Origin: Ceraceosorus guamensis
Taxonomy: Eukaryota; Basidiomycota; Exobasidiomycetes; Ceraceosorales; Ceraceosoraceae
Reading direction: 5' to 3'
Assembly: GCF_003144195.1 (NCBI RefSeq)
Contig: NW_020290078.1
Coordinates: forward strand, 22,392-67,802
Length of the DNA stretch: 45,411 nt
The position numbers were made by a program, and so were the translations under genes. The notes beneath the pieces are model-generated. The model did not search any database, was not told the origin of the DNA, and saw only the letters and a program-made list of their open reading frames with translations. How positions within the stretch are numbered: the first letter of the stretch is position 1; every line of letters starts with the position of its first letter. Positions 10,733 through 21,617 of this stretch are shown here, in pieces.

Positions 10733-10877
10733 CCAGCCAAGGCCCTTGCAAGCTCAGAGGCCCCTTCATCAGTGTGCAATGGAGCTTCATGTAGAGTGGA
10801 CGTGAGTGACTGTCACCTAGCAAAGTCCACCTACTTGCATCTACCTGCTCTGATGCTGTCATGTCTGCTTTCACTCC

Positions 10878-11291
10878 AGCTTGTGCAAGGTAGATGGGAT
10901 GCCCTAGTGCCAGCAGAGAAACTCTATCATAAGGCCAAGGCTCTCAAAGCAGCTGTCAAACTCAAGCATAGTGTGGACAAGCTGATCAGTCACCTTGCAC
11001 AGGACACAAGCATGGTCATTGGCTCAGAAGCTGCTTACCTGTTGGTTGCTGCCGAGAGTGAGCATGATGCTGCTGTGTCTCAGCTGCAAAAGCTCAATCA
11101 CAAGGGCAACAAGGACCACCAAGGCCCTGTTCACAATGCTAAAAGATTTGAGATTGTTGATGCGCTGGATGCATCTCATAAACACTCTGCAAGTGATCAA
11201 AGTGGTGGAGACATTCAACCAGGACCCTTACGCTGACACCAGAAGCAAAGCTGATGGAGCTTTTGAGGTCAACAAAGGGTTTGCTAGCTAG
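10878..11291 (+). pseudogene. Coding-like stretch, unrecognised, probably a decayed gene or element part
   Basis: A plus-strand segment whose translation looks like real protein (for example LVQGRWDALVPAEKLYHKAK, then helical Lys/Ala-rich sequence; and farther on VVETFNQDPYADTRSKADGA), but the protein-like signal is not held by one uninterrupted frame. No family recognised. It overlaps none of the better-supported frames and sits between the minus-strand frame ending at 10370 and the plus-strand frame beginning at 11875. Confidence 0.3.
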
Positions 11292-11353
11292 GTTTGCGCA
11301 GCGAGGAAGGCAATTGACCAAGACAAACAATTCCACCAAGTGCATCATGTCCC

Positions 11354-11523
11354 TCAACGCAATATATCACCATTATTATCACCTTGCAAGCGGATTCTCA
11401 GCAGCGTAGAAGCATACCATCACGCACATCAGCTTGTGCAGCCCCACTCAGTGTATCATCTGATCAACGCAACATGTCATATCTCCCGTTCACCTTGGAA
11501 GCGAGATTCTCAGCAGTGCAGGC
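11354..11523. repeat. Degenerate direct repeat, two copies of about 58 bp
   Basis: The copies start at 11354 and 11464. Shared words include TCAACGCAA, TTCACCTTG/ATCACCTTGCAAGCG and GATTCTCAGCAG at matching offsets. The spacing is 110 bp. Origin unknown; it could be an old local duplication. Confidence 0.55.
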
Positions 11524-11874
11524 GTGCTGTGCGCCGCGCAAAGCGAGCAACGTCAATCAGAACTGCTTGGTTGCTGATTTTAGGAGTATCTCAGCCTAAG
11601 CGCGAGCGCTTTCAAAGCGCAGCTGAACTGCCTCTGCCAAACCTTATGTTGACCTGGTCAGACCTGACAATCCGCAACGCTCCATCTCTGTCCAGGAGAG
11701 GCTGGGACAGCATTTCTCAGACGTTTATCTTGACCCTGCAACTACAAGAGGCAGCGTCTACATCAGGGTAACTTGCGCACGTGTGCATGCACACATCTCT
11801 AATCATACTCATGTTGTCCCTCTACACCCGCAACAGATGCTTGGCTGGATCAAAGTGGACAAGCTGGTCAAGCT

Positions 11875-13362
11875 TTGCAAGACCTACGTGAAGAAGTTTG
11901 GGCAGAAAAAAGGGGTAACAGGGTAAGGAGAGGCACAGCTCTGGCCAGAGTGGCCAAGATGGTGAGCCATCTTGAGGCTTGCAAGGAGAACGGTCATGTG
12001 AGAGACGGTGTTGTGCAAGTAGGTCTTTGCCTTTGCTCACGTCCCTGCTCTGTGCTTGCGCAAGGTGGAAAGTCGCTGCGCCTCTCGGCCTACATCCCCA
12101 ATGCCAATTCCCGTAACTTGGTCACCGTGGAAGGGTTCTGCATCGAGGCATGTGGCAAGTACCTGCTTGCCAACACCCAAGGAGCAGACCAGTTGTCAGC
12201 AAGACATGGCAAGGGTTGGCAGGAGGAAGAGGCGATGACAAAGTTCCCCTTTAACAGCATCACCTTGCCCCCTGTGCCGCACATCAGCCCTGTCTCTCTC
12301 ATCCTGCTAGCAGATGTCACAAATCCAAAGCAGGCAGCAGAGCTTAAGGCTTGCGTTCTCAAGGCCTTGGGTTTGGAAGTCACTGTGCTAAACCCTGATT
12401 ACGCCAGGCCAAGAGAGCTGCAACAAGCAGTGGCAGCAGGTGGAGACAGGGTCTGCCTCTGCACCATTGGAGAGCGCTGCCATCTGCGCACTCTGAAGCT
12501 GATCCAGAGGCTTGACACCTCTGTGCATTCTGAGCTACATCCTGCTTTTCTTTTCCCTTCGCAGAATCTCTCCAGAGCTGACAAGATGGACACGCTGCCA
12601 GACATCTATCTCCTGCGTCACTTTCCTCTGGGTCCTGACCCACTGCATGCTTTTGGTGTGCTCAAGGATCACGTTCCTCTGGTCAGCACTCTGTCCAATC
12701 AGGTGCCGTTGGGCTCTGATGCATCTGGCCAGCATCAGGCAGCAATTGGTCAAATGATTGCTGCTGCAGCCATCATTGCAACTCTTGATGATGTGCCGCC
12801 TCCACCACATCTTGATGAGCTGGTCAATGGACCGCTGCCAATCCTTGCCAACGGTCACTACTGGTTTGACGTGCAGGGACAAGACGGGCATCATCATCTC
12901 GATCTTCATGCTCGAGAAGGCAGGATTCATCAACTGGATTTGGAGGGGAGCATGACTGCAACGGTCCAGAAGGTCTACCTTGCTCTCCTGCGCAATGCCT
13001 CAGGAGCGCCAGACAACATCCATGAGCTTCAGATCCTTGCGCATTGTCTCAAACAAGGTGACTCGGAGACTCGAGAAGTCAGCAGTATCTCTCTGGACGA
13101 TGCACTGAGTCTTGGGCTTGGGGAGCCTCTGTGTTGCTTGTGCCTTGCGCATTGCATTGACAGATGGTATATGATCTCCAAGACAACATGGATCCATCTT
13201 GCCAACCGTCTTCTTTGTACGACCCAGTGGGATCTAGGAGAGGAAGACAAATTTGTCGCTTTTGGTACCTTGCGCATTCGAGACAGGCGCACCATTCAGA
13301 GTCCAGCAGTACCAGCGTCCATCCACGCACAATCTCTGGAGCTCCCCACTACGTCCAAATGA
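11875..13362 (+). CDS. Unrecognised protein, long open frame (up to 495 aa)
   Basis: An open plus-strand frame of 495 codons with protein-like composition throughout. I recognise no domain. Seen: a basic start, LRLSAYIPNANSRNLVTVEG, a possible alpha/beta segment around SLILLADVTNPKQAAELK, and Cys-rich patches near the C-terminus (LGEPLCCLCLAHCIDRWY). Two internal stretches look like introns that happen to stay in frame: about 12019-12064 (GTAGGT to GCAAG) and 12520-12561 (42 nt, T-rich before CAG). The open-frame start at 11875 is arbitrary; an exon beginning near 11837 after a CAG acceptor (MLGWIKVDKLVKLCK) may precede it. It lies tail to tail with the minus-strand zinc-cluster gene. It may belong to an uncharacterised mobile element or to a lineage-specific gene. 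Confidence 0.45.
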   Translation: MQDLREEVWAEKRGNRVRRGTALARVAKMVSHLEACKENGHVRDGVVQVGLCLCSRPCSVLAQGGKSLRLSAYIPNANSRNLVTVEGFCIEACGKYLLANTQGADQLSARHGKGWQEEEAMTKFPFNSITLPPVPHISPVSLILLADVTNPKQAAELKACVLKALGLEVTVLNPDYARPRELQQAVAAGGDRVCLCTIGERCHLRTLKLIQRLDTSVHSELHPAFLFPSQNLSRADKMDTLPDIYLLRHFPLGPDPLHAFGVLKDHVPLVSTLSNQVPLGSDASGQHQAAIGQMIAAAAIIATLDDVPPPPHLDELVNGPLPILANGHYWFDVQGQDGHHHLDLHAREGRIHQLDLEGSMTATVQKVYLALLRNASGAPDNIHELQILAHCLKQGDSETREVSSISLDDALSLGLGEPLCCLCLAHCIDRWYMISKTTWIHLANRLLCTTQWDLGEEDKFVAFGTLRIRDRRTIQSPAVPASIHAQSLELPTTSK

Positions 13363-13494
13363 CAAGCCTTTTTGCCCGTGCCCAGTCTTTGGTAGCCTAC
13401 TATCCCTCCAAGTTGAGACAACTGTCTCCTTGCGACTTGGCACAATTGGCACCAATGTAGCGCCGCTTTGCAGGAGATCTTGTTGTTGCCACTG

Positions 13495-14768
13495 TCAAGT
13501 TGTACTCTGCTGCAACAGTAGCCCCGCAACAATCCTCTCTCTATTGACATTGATCAGTGCTGCCAACTTGTGTTGACAAAGTGCCACCTTGGCTAGCTCT
13601 TGCCTGGAAGCCTCCTCTGCACCAGCATTTGCAGCCTTCACGTCCCTCAGCTCGTCTGCTGTCTTCCCAAGCTTGTTGCACAAATTTCTGTACTCGTTTG
13701 CACTCCAAGCAAGATGTCAGAAGCAAGGTTGATAACGCGCAGACACACGCGCGCACTCTCTGCTCACAACATGACAATGGGCTTGCCGTTTTTAAACTCC
13801 TGATTTGTTGACTGAAAAAGTGTTCCGTCTGCTGAAGTGGTCGTGCATGGTCGCTTGCTTATGTGGCACTCTAGGCATTGATAACCAGCGTACAGCAAGG
13901 GGAAATCTTTTGTAGGCCGCAAGCAAGTCTTTTGCTTTGCAATACAGCCTTGACAGGGCTGATCCTTGTCCTCTACCGAGTAGATGCGCTTGCTACGAAT
14001 GTCGACCGTGAGCTCGACCGTTGTGGTCTCTTCCTCAAAGCGCAGTGCCCAATCCCTCTCTTGATTGAGTAGGTCCCACTGGATGCGCTGCAGCATGCCC
14101 AGACAAGCATGGACCATGAACGCGGGCAATTCAAGGAGCTTTGCCAGCGGGGCCGTTTGCCTGGAGGAGGAGGAGGACAGTGACGCCCGTCCGATGCTCG
14201 GGTAGAGAATGTCAAAGGAGGCGCCCTTGTCTCTCACTGCAAACTCGTGCTCCCGCCTGCACAGAAAGAGCATCCTCAGGAACGGGAATGCTCTCATCTG
14301 CGCATTGCTATCATGAGCCAAGATCTTGTCCTGGCATTGCGGCAGGTCTGCAAGTCTAGGCACGCTTTCATTTGTCCCCTTTGCCCCAATCTTGTCAACG
14401 GCAGCATCCCAGCTGCGCTCCGTTCCACCCCCTGGCAGCTTCCACAGTCCTCCGGAGCTCTGCAATCCAGTTAGACCATGCAACTGGTTGCACTTGCGAA
14501 CCAACCCAAGGCAGCCTTGAAAGGCTGCCAGCGTCTTTGCTGCCCACCACGCCAATGCAAAGGATGAGCATTTGACAGTTGCGCTGCTCTTCATGTGAAA
14601 GCGCTTCGCCCATTCATCCGCTTCCTGGCAAGTGCTGATGGATGCAGGCTTGCGCAAGGGTGTCGAGGAAGTCGGTTGATGGGACGCAGACGTCAAAGGG
14701 GTGTCTGGGGCAACATCATTGCCTGGCCTGTCCAACACGGGGCTTGTTGTTGCGGTTGCGCCGGTGGT
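13495..14768 (-). CDS. Unrecognised protein with Zn2Cys6-like cluster and coiled coil, 5' end lost in gap
   Basis: Exon A runs from the assembly gap edge (14768) to 13768 and exon B from 13702 to 13495, joined by a 65-nt intron (donor GTGAGC, acceptor GGAG). The frame continues upstream into the gap, so the start is unknown. Seen: a Trp-rich helix FALAWWAAKTLAAF, a central region with LVRKCNQLHGLTGLQ and MLQRIQWDLLNQERDWALRF, then six cysteines spaced exactly C-x2-C-x6-C-x15-C-x2-C-x6-C, followed in exon B by a heptad-like helix (ELRDVKAANAGAEEASRQEL). A Zn2Cys6 cluster followed by a coiled coil is the DNA-binding and dimer layout of GAL4-type fungal regulators, but there it is normally N-terminal; here it is near the C-terminus. 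Role therefore unproven: transcription factor-like, or a DNA-binding protein of a mobile element. Confidence 0.55.
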
Positions 14769-15648
14769 NNNNNNNNNNNNNNNNNNNNNNNNNNNNNNNN
14801 NNNNNNNNNNNNNNNNNNNNNNNNNNNNNNNNNNNNNNNNNNNNNNNNNNNNNNNNNNNNNNNNNNNNNNNNNNNNNNNNNNNNNNNNNNNNNNNNNNNN
14901 NNNNNNNNNNNNNNNNNNNNNNNNNNNNNNNNNNNNNNNNNNNNNNNNNNNNNNNNNNNNNNNNNNNNNNNNNNNNNNNNNNNNNNNNNNNNNNNNNNNN
15001 NNNNNNNNNNNNNNNNNNNNNNNNNNNNNNNNNNNNNNNNNNNNNNNNNNNNNNNNNNNNNNNNNNNNNNNNNNNNNNNNNNNNNNNNNNNNNNNNNNNN
15101 NNNNNNNNNNNNNNNNNNNNNNNNNNNNNNNNNNNNNNNNNNNNNNNNNNNNNNNNNNNNNNNNNNNNNNNNNNNNNNNNNNNNNNNNNNNNNNNNNNNN
15201 NNNNNNNNNNNNNNNNNNNNNNNNNNNNNNNNNNNNNNNNNNNNNNNNNNNNNNNNNNNNNNNNNNNNNNNNNNNNNNNNNNNNNNNNNNNNNNNNNNNN
15301 NNNNNNNNNNNNNNNNNNNNNNNNNNNNNNNNNNNNNNNNNNNNNNNNNNNNNNNNNNNNNNNNNNNNNNNNNNNNNNNNNNNNNNNNNNNNNNNNNNNN
15401 NNNNNNNNNNNNNNNNNNNNNNNNNNNNNNNNNNNNNNNNNNNNNNNNNNNNNNNNNNNNNNNNNNNNNNNNNNNNNNNNNNNNNNNNNNNNNNNNNNNN
15501 NNNNNNNNNNNNNNNNNNNNNNNNNNNNNNNNNNNNNNNNNNNNNNNNNNNNNNNNNNNNNNNNNNNNNNNNNNNNNNNNNNNNNNNNNNNNNNNNNNNN
15601 NNNNNNNNNNNNNNNNNNNNNNNNNNNNNNNNNNNNNNNNNNNNNNNN
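14769..15648. other. Assembly gap (880 Ns)
   Basis: Unsequenced bases. It removes the 5' part of the zinc-cluster gene and whatever joins it to 15649-16145. Frames reported across the Ns are meaningless. The gap's location in the accessory tract suggests a repeat or hard-to-assemble DNA. Confidence 0.98.
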
Positions 15649-16145
15649 GCGCTTCTTGCTGGGCTTGAGCATGAAGGGTGGTCAAGTCTCTTCCTCTTCC
15701 TCCTTGTCCTCCTCCTCTTGCGCTCTGCTCAAAAAGTTGTCCTGAAGAGATGGACAGGGGCCCAATCTCGACATCAATACACGGGCGCCAATACACGGGC
15801 GCATCCTCAGCACACACTCACGCACGCTTGATGCACCTCCCTCTGAGCTTGCTCCCGCCCAAGGGTAGGTGGACATTGGCCTGGCACCCAGCACAAACAC
15901 CTTTTCCCTCCCAACCCTGAGCTCCTTGGTTCCCAGCTTCAGCACAAATTCCTTCTCCCACAATGTCTTTGTGGACGCGATGGCTCTGACGCCGCTCTGG
16001 AGGGGTGATGTGACGCGACGTGAGTGCAATTGTGAATCTTGCGCGTGCTTCTCCCGCAAACACGCACCCTCGTAACGACCACATCTTTTCCGACTTTCAA
16101 CAATGTCAGCTGTTCCCCCTCCCCCCCCCCCCTCCCCTTCCAACT
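15649..16145 (-). CDS. Open minus-strand frame beside the gap, unrecognised
   Basis: A frame of 153 codons (16143-15682). The middle part (SPLQSGVRAIASTKTLWEKE, FVLKLGTKELRVGREKVFVL) looks protein-like; the ends are Gly- or Glu-rich low complexity from C/T-rich DNA. It could be an upstream exon of the zinc-cluster gene interrupted by the gap, since strand and order agree. No family recognised and no splice site can be tested. Confidence 0.25.
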
Positions 16146-17462
16146 TTGTTTATTTTCCCCATCTTTCTCCCTCCAGTCATCCTTCCTCATCCTCTTTTTT
16201 CCAGGGATGACGAGGACAAGGACAACATCTCCTCCCCCACTGCCAGCGCCTTGTGTGGCAGCTACCCAAGACTTTCCGCTTGTCACACTCCAACTTTCTT
16301 TTTCTCCTTGTCCACAGCGCGTGTTCCCTACCCTTCTACGCAGCAGACGTGCGAAAGACGCTTCGCAAGCCAAAATGAGAAGGGTTACGCACGCTTGATG
16401 TCACCAACAAACCTCTTAGGCGACGCATGGCTTTGTCAACGTGAACGGGCCTCAACGCTGGTCTTCGTTCTGTTGTGACTCGCCTGCACTGAAAGGCCGT
16501 CTTCGGCGTGTTGAATTTACGGCGTCCCTTGAAAGTGAATTATGACCGACAGCCTAGTCATTCAGTGGATTCATAGGCACCAAATGTATGATGGCAGAAG
16601 TCGCATCTATGATGGGCCTCCCTTACCGACTCGATCTACCACGAGCGAACGGCAGTCAACGCAGAGTCTTCTCTACTCCTTTGTTCTTGCAGCGCATAGA
16701 ACAAGAAACACGCTCGCACACGTTGATTGTGAGTCGTGCAGTCACTATTGAGCTGCGATGAAGCATGCACAGAGATGTCGGCAGAAGATCTGGGTAAAGT
16801 AGTGACTGCATGTATTAAACTCGTCTCGCTGCCTCAGTATCCGACGAAAGGGCTTCAATCTGTAAGTTCTAATTTGTACCAGTTCAAGGTGAACGACATG
16901 CCGTTAATGGGGCTTAGCGAGCGATCAAACGAGTGCACGATTACGCGGGACCTCGACTTCGCTGACCATGCTCCAAAGGGGTGTAAAAATGTAACATGCC
17001 TGCAGTCGCATCGACAGAGAGCCAGCCATCCTTTTCGAAAGATATGCGCCCTTCTGAGACTTCCGCATTCGATAGCTGACAATGGTCTGATATTGCTGGT
17101 GACTTATGATATTCCCTCGTTCATGAGCCCCAAGACTCTGGGTAGCTGGAAACCGAACGAAATAGCATAGGAATTTGAGGTGTAGTCACGGAGTGTCACC
17201 CTTATTTGCAGCGCATGTCTTTTGCTTTCAAGTGTTGTTGGCCAATGATGGCAGGCTAGATACTGCCAGACTTAGCGTAGCGCGTCGGGTTGTAGCCGAA
17301 GAATCGGGGCTTGTTACGGTTCACGTGCGAGGATTCATGTTGCAGCGAACGTCATCAAGACATATACAATGTGCAAGCCACTGGTCGCAAAGATGCCCCC
17401 TCTTGACCTGAACCTGCCAGAACTGGTCTGTCTGGCCAGCCAGATGCCTGCAGCCTGGTCAC
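16146..17462. other. Intergenic DNA, no gene supported
   Basis: Only short frames without family resemblance or splice support. The longest, 16736-17170, has ordinary composition but no recognisable motif. GC is lower than in the housekeeping block. Confidence 0.4.
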
Positions 17463-18030
17463 TCAGTTTGTCCAAGCCAGCAACTTCCTCTGCTCCATCT
17501 TGAGCACCATCAACATGAGTGCAGGGAGCACAAGGGTGTTCAACAACTTGCTTGCAGTTTTGGAAGACTGTTGGGTCAACTTCACTTGCTTCTCAAGAGG
17601 GCAAAGAAGATGGCAAGGGATCTTTCCATCTGAGCTCAAGGTAGCTTGGACCAGGATGACGGCTATCATAGGTGCCACAGGACAAGCAGACTGGGACCTG
17701 CTCATTCCCGTGTACAGCAGAGATTTGACAAAACCCTTGAAGCAGACTCACTTCACATTCATCAGCATGCAAGTCAAGTCAAGAAAGGAACCTGCCAAGT
17801 CTTGCCACCCAGTCAGTTGGCTGTGGGCTCATCAGGGCGCTAAGGCTCCCATTTCCATTGTGCTCAACCTTGGCACAAGTGTTGCTGGTCAAGAAGAGGT
17901 CTTTGCGCGTTGCTACCCACCTGCTCCTGCTGGAGACAGGCCAAAAATGCGCAAATACAGCTCCCATGAGCTGTGGTATCATGAGCTGTATACGGTTGGC
18001 TATCACCAGGAGAATCACCCAGAAATGTGA
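17463..18030 (+). pseudogene. Orphan protein fragment, resembles an uncharacterised Agaricomycete protein family
   Basis: The ATG-started frame is 17500-18030 (176 codons); the same frame is open and protein-like back to about 17463. Seen in order: FNNLLAVLEDCWVNFTCFSR, then WTRMTAIIGATGQADWDLLI, PVY, TFISMQVKSRKEP, PISIVLNLGTS and HELWYHELYTVG. From memory this order (INFTHF..., a long gap, IDLLIPV, ILVQVKNR, PYIS-x-LG) recalls a large family of hypothetical proteins in mushroom genomes that is often multi-copy. I cannot name a domain or prove the link. The fragment covers only a middle or C-terminal portion of such proteins and nothing convincing precedes it, so I call it a remnant. Confidence 0.4.
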
Positions 18031-21000
18031 TTCCTTCAAGCTGCAGCTGAACGCGTTTTCTTTGGCGGCCAAATCACATGTAAGAGCGCAACAGCACGAC
18101 CAAGCTCACTTTTGATGTGCCTGATTTGGCCCTTCAAGCCGTGAACTGGAAAGCGTGCCAAAGAGGTGATGGAAGCCAGCAGAGGCCATGTTTTTCTCTC
18201 AACTTCAAACATCTTCCGAGTCTGAGCTAAAGCTCGGAGAGGACATCCTTTCTGCTCTTTGCCCTCATGGCGATCAATATTCTCTGATGTTGGTTTCAGA
18301 GCTGTGCTGCGGCCAGCTACACACCGATTTGAAGCTGTGAGTTGTGCGCGCCGTTCTAACAGAAACAAATCTGCTGAGATATTCTCCCTGCAGCACACTA
18401 CTAAAGCTAGCAATGATCTGAGCGGCAACGCCAGTATAAACGTCAGAAGTGAGTGATCACGCGAGGCATTTGACCAATCGTGCCCTGTCGCGCGTCCAGC
18501 GACGGGAAACAGGACCACCAAATTTCCGATGCTTTTGCTTCAGCCAGCCTCCAACGTCACTGAGCTGCATGCCGAAAAAGGATTTGGCGCGCTGGCGCGG
18601 CGCCCGTGAATTGTAGCTCATCAGGGCGCCACAAAGCCCAGCACTACACACTGGGGCTTTGGTTGTCTCATAGGTGATTAAATGTGACCTCGTGCTGTTT
18701 TAGAGCGATTCGGACTGGAAAAAGGCCAACCGGCCGACCCCAACCGATTGAGTATGGCACTTGCTAGAACGCCATTTGGCACGATCTCTCCCCTTTCGCT
18801 GCTAAAACCTTTCATTCAGACAACAGGAAGCCAAGTTGTACTCTGTAGCTACCTCCGCTGACCCACCTTTGCCTTTCACCTAGGCACGTTGCCTGCTTTT
18901 CGCTGCCTGTAGATCTCCGCGAATACTATCTTGCCCACATGAAGCAGCACGATCCATAGAGTGGAGAACTTGCGGAAGATGCCTTTGCTGCTAGGCGGTG
19001 CAGAGGGCAGCCATCAAGGGGTACATCAAGTTGGAGAGCGTCGAGAAAATTCCCCAGCCCAAGGATTATAGGCAGTTGCGGGCACTGCTCGAAGGCAAGG
19101 AGCAAGACTACCTTGATGAACACCTCTTTATCCGCTAGCACGGTAAAGAGCGATCGAGCGCAACGTGACGGCCGTGCGCGGGTGCCCGCCTCTCCCTCTT
19201 GGCTACCAATGCTTGCTATCGCACGTGTGATTGTCCCATTCCGAGGTTTCTGTCGAGTGTACACACCTGCAAATGCATGACATCGCGTTCGGCCCTGCAT
19301 GGATCCAAAGAGCTGTCGAGCAATCGCTGGCGAGGATGAGGCTGACTCGACTTGCGCCGGATGCGCGATGCTGGCGATGTGTGCTAAAAGAACTGTGTGG
19401 GTGCAACAGGATGATGACGGATGGTGGTTAGTGCCAGTAAGTAACAGAGTGCTAATGCGCGGTAGTAAGAGAGGGTCAATGCGAGTAAATGAGAGTTCTA
19501 GTCGGTCGGAACGGTCGGCGGCACGGGTGGAAACGCTACCTCTTGTTCTCTGCTACTCTTCTCACTCTTCTTGGCTTGTTCTGTCACTGGCTCACGTCTT
19601 GCCCCCATTCTTCTGCTTCTCGCACTCTGACTGAGATCGTGTTGTGCAACGACACCCATCAATTTTCGCGCAAATTGTATCATTCTACAAATCTGTCCTG
19701 ATTTCTCTCACACAGAAACCAAAAAAAGAACAGCATCGAAGAAATAAATTTGAGATCACGCAACGGCGATACACGAAAAAGTGTGGAAAGAGACAGACTT
19801 GTCAGACCGAGCGTGTGATTCTTCGATGGTCGTTAACGTTTGATACGGTTCAGTCTACCTGGACGTGTTTGACGTTGAAGCGGCGGCTGTGTTTTTTCTT
19901 CCGCAGCAAACCCGAGAGCGCAAGTTCTGAGGCGTTTCTCTTTAACGACGCGCCATGCGCGACGCTGAGATCTATTGGCGGTATGTGCGCCCCGCCACTC
20001 GTCATGCTCGTGTTCTTACAGATTCTGCGAATGCCAAACTCCCAGCAATGTGCGCCAGAAGCAAAGACGTGAAGCAACTGAGAAGCCGAGAAATGGAGGA
20101 AAAGACAAGGAGCACCAGGAGCACGTGTAGACTGTCGAAAGGTAGCGTGCGGATGCATGGCGTCGAGAGTCACATCTCCGGCGCGAGTGATATTTCGGGC
20201 GGAGTGTCTTCGTCGTTCCAGTATTGTGCGGAAGCGCTTGGCAGAGATCACACACTTCAGTCTACATCGAGCATGGATAGCCGCGTGTGAACAAACGAGA
20301 CGAGTACTGCATAAGCGTGAGGAGAATCGTGGCCCACATCGGACGTGAGCTTCGCTGTTATATAAGCGTGTCAGCATCCGAAGCCTAACTAGCTCCAAGT
20401 CTCCTTCAGCGAAGACGCTCAACATCCCGAGTGTATGGTGGTCTACTTAGCTCACGAATTGCTTCGAGGGTACAGAAACCGCACAACCAACGATGACCGG
20501 GTAGCCTTCCAAGTGCCAATTCATCCTTTGTAAGGGCATTTTCTCGTACATTTTCAGGCCACTTCCAAGATCGCGTTAATGTGTGTAAATAGAATTGACC
20601 AATTTAGCGCGTTTGGGTGCAATGATGGCGCTGTGTGGTGCGTTCCATATAGCGTACAGAATTTCCCGCGCGATCTGGTGCAAAAGACCATATTTTGGGA
20701 ACATATGCGGCGGCATCGAGGAAGATTTCTTTTCGATAGTATTCCGCACGAAGCTCAACGCCTTAGAGAGAACCTACTGTCTCTGTCAAAGTCTTGCGCA
20801 TTAGATACTGGCTTGTAGAGAGAATTGAGCCTTGAAGCGAGAAGAGACGACTCTCCCAGCATGCTTGTGAAGCAATGGGCTTAAGTGCGCGATTCCACAG
20901 CACAAGTATCTTGCTGATTGTGTTGCTTGAGACTTGAGATTCTCGGATGGGGGCCCAACAAGTACCAAGCCCTTGACAATCGGAATAAAGCAAGCGCAAA

Positions 21001-21617
21001 GGCTGCAATATAAGCCTTACTCACAAGACTCAAAATGCAAAAATATCGCGCTTACTTGAAGTCATTGATTGAACACTGACTGACAAGCTCATGCTTTAGG
21101 TGATCCACCATAAAAAACTCACATCAGTCCTCCGATCGTAATGGGCCAGTTCACAGCGATTCGATAAGCATCGATGTGGCAAAAACAAACGCTAAATAGC
21201 TGACCAGCTCTGGGAAACCTTACTCAAAATGTTGCGAGATTGTCTGGCCAAGAAAAAGGTCGACCCTTCATTTTCATGTGTTTGAAACCTGGTACAAAAG
21301 GTTCGGAACTTGACTCCAACACGGTGTTGCGCAAAGCTCTGCGATCTCAGCTATCAATCAAAGACTCTGGTAGCAGAGATGTGAACGACCTCGAGCCAAG
21401 TTGCTGGACGACCAGGACCCTGATGTCCCAAACATCATTCACATTGTTTTACATCCTTCACGTTGTTTTACAACAATCTTGTGCAACGAAGAGACGCAGC
21501 GCAAGACGAATCTCACCAAGCCTAGCATGGCAATATACTCCGACGTCTACTCTAGGTATATGCGAAAGTGTGTTGGGGCACGTCGAACTCGCTACGACTT
21601 CCTGTCCATTGCAAGAT
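18031..21617. other. Gene-poor tract with no supported gene except a possible exon remnant
   Basis: Long frames on either strand (for example minus 18521-18036 and minus 20425-19850) lack motifs, splice logic or biased composition. One short plus-strand stretch (18995-19138) is listed separately. No terminal inverted repeats or LTRs were found by eye. The tract seems to be decayed accessory DNA. Confidence 0.4.
18995..19138 (+). pseudogene. Short protein-like terminal exon or remnant, 47 codons
   Basis: After a TAG acceptor-like site at 18992-18994 the plus frame reads as a charged, helix-like tail (RAAIKGYIKLESVEKI, PQPKDYRQLRALLEGKEQDY, LDEHLFIR) and stops at 19136-19138. Composition is that of a genuine protein end, but upstream sequence in this frame is closed and no matching donor exon was identified. 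Family not recognised. Confidence 0.3.

Noticed and set aside
14595-15831. Long frames made mostly of X residues
   Set aside because: They cross the run of Ns and carry no information.
19850-20425. 191-codon minus-strand frame
   Set aside because: No motif, unbiased composition, no splice partner; most likely chance.
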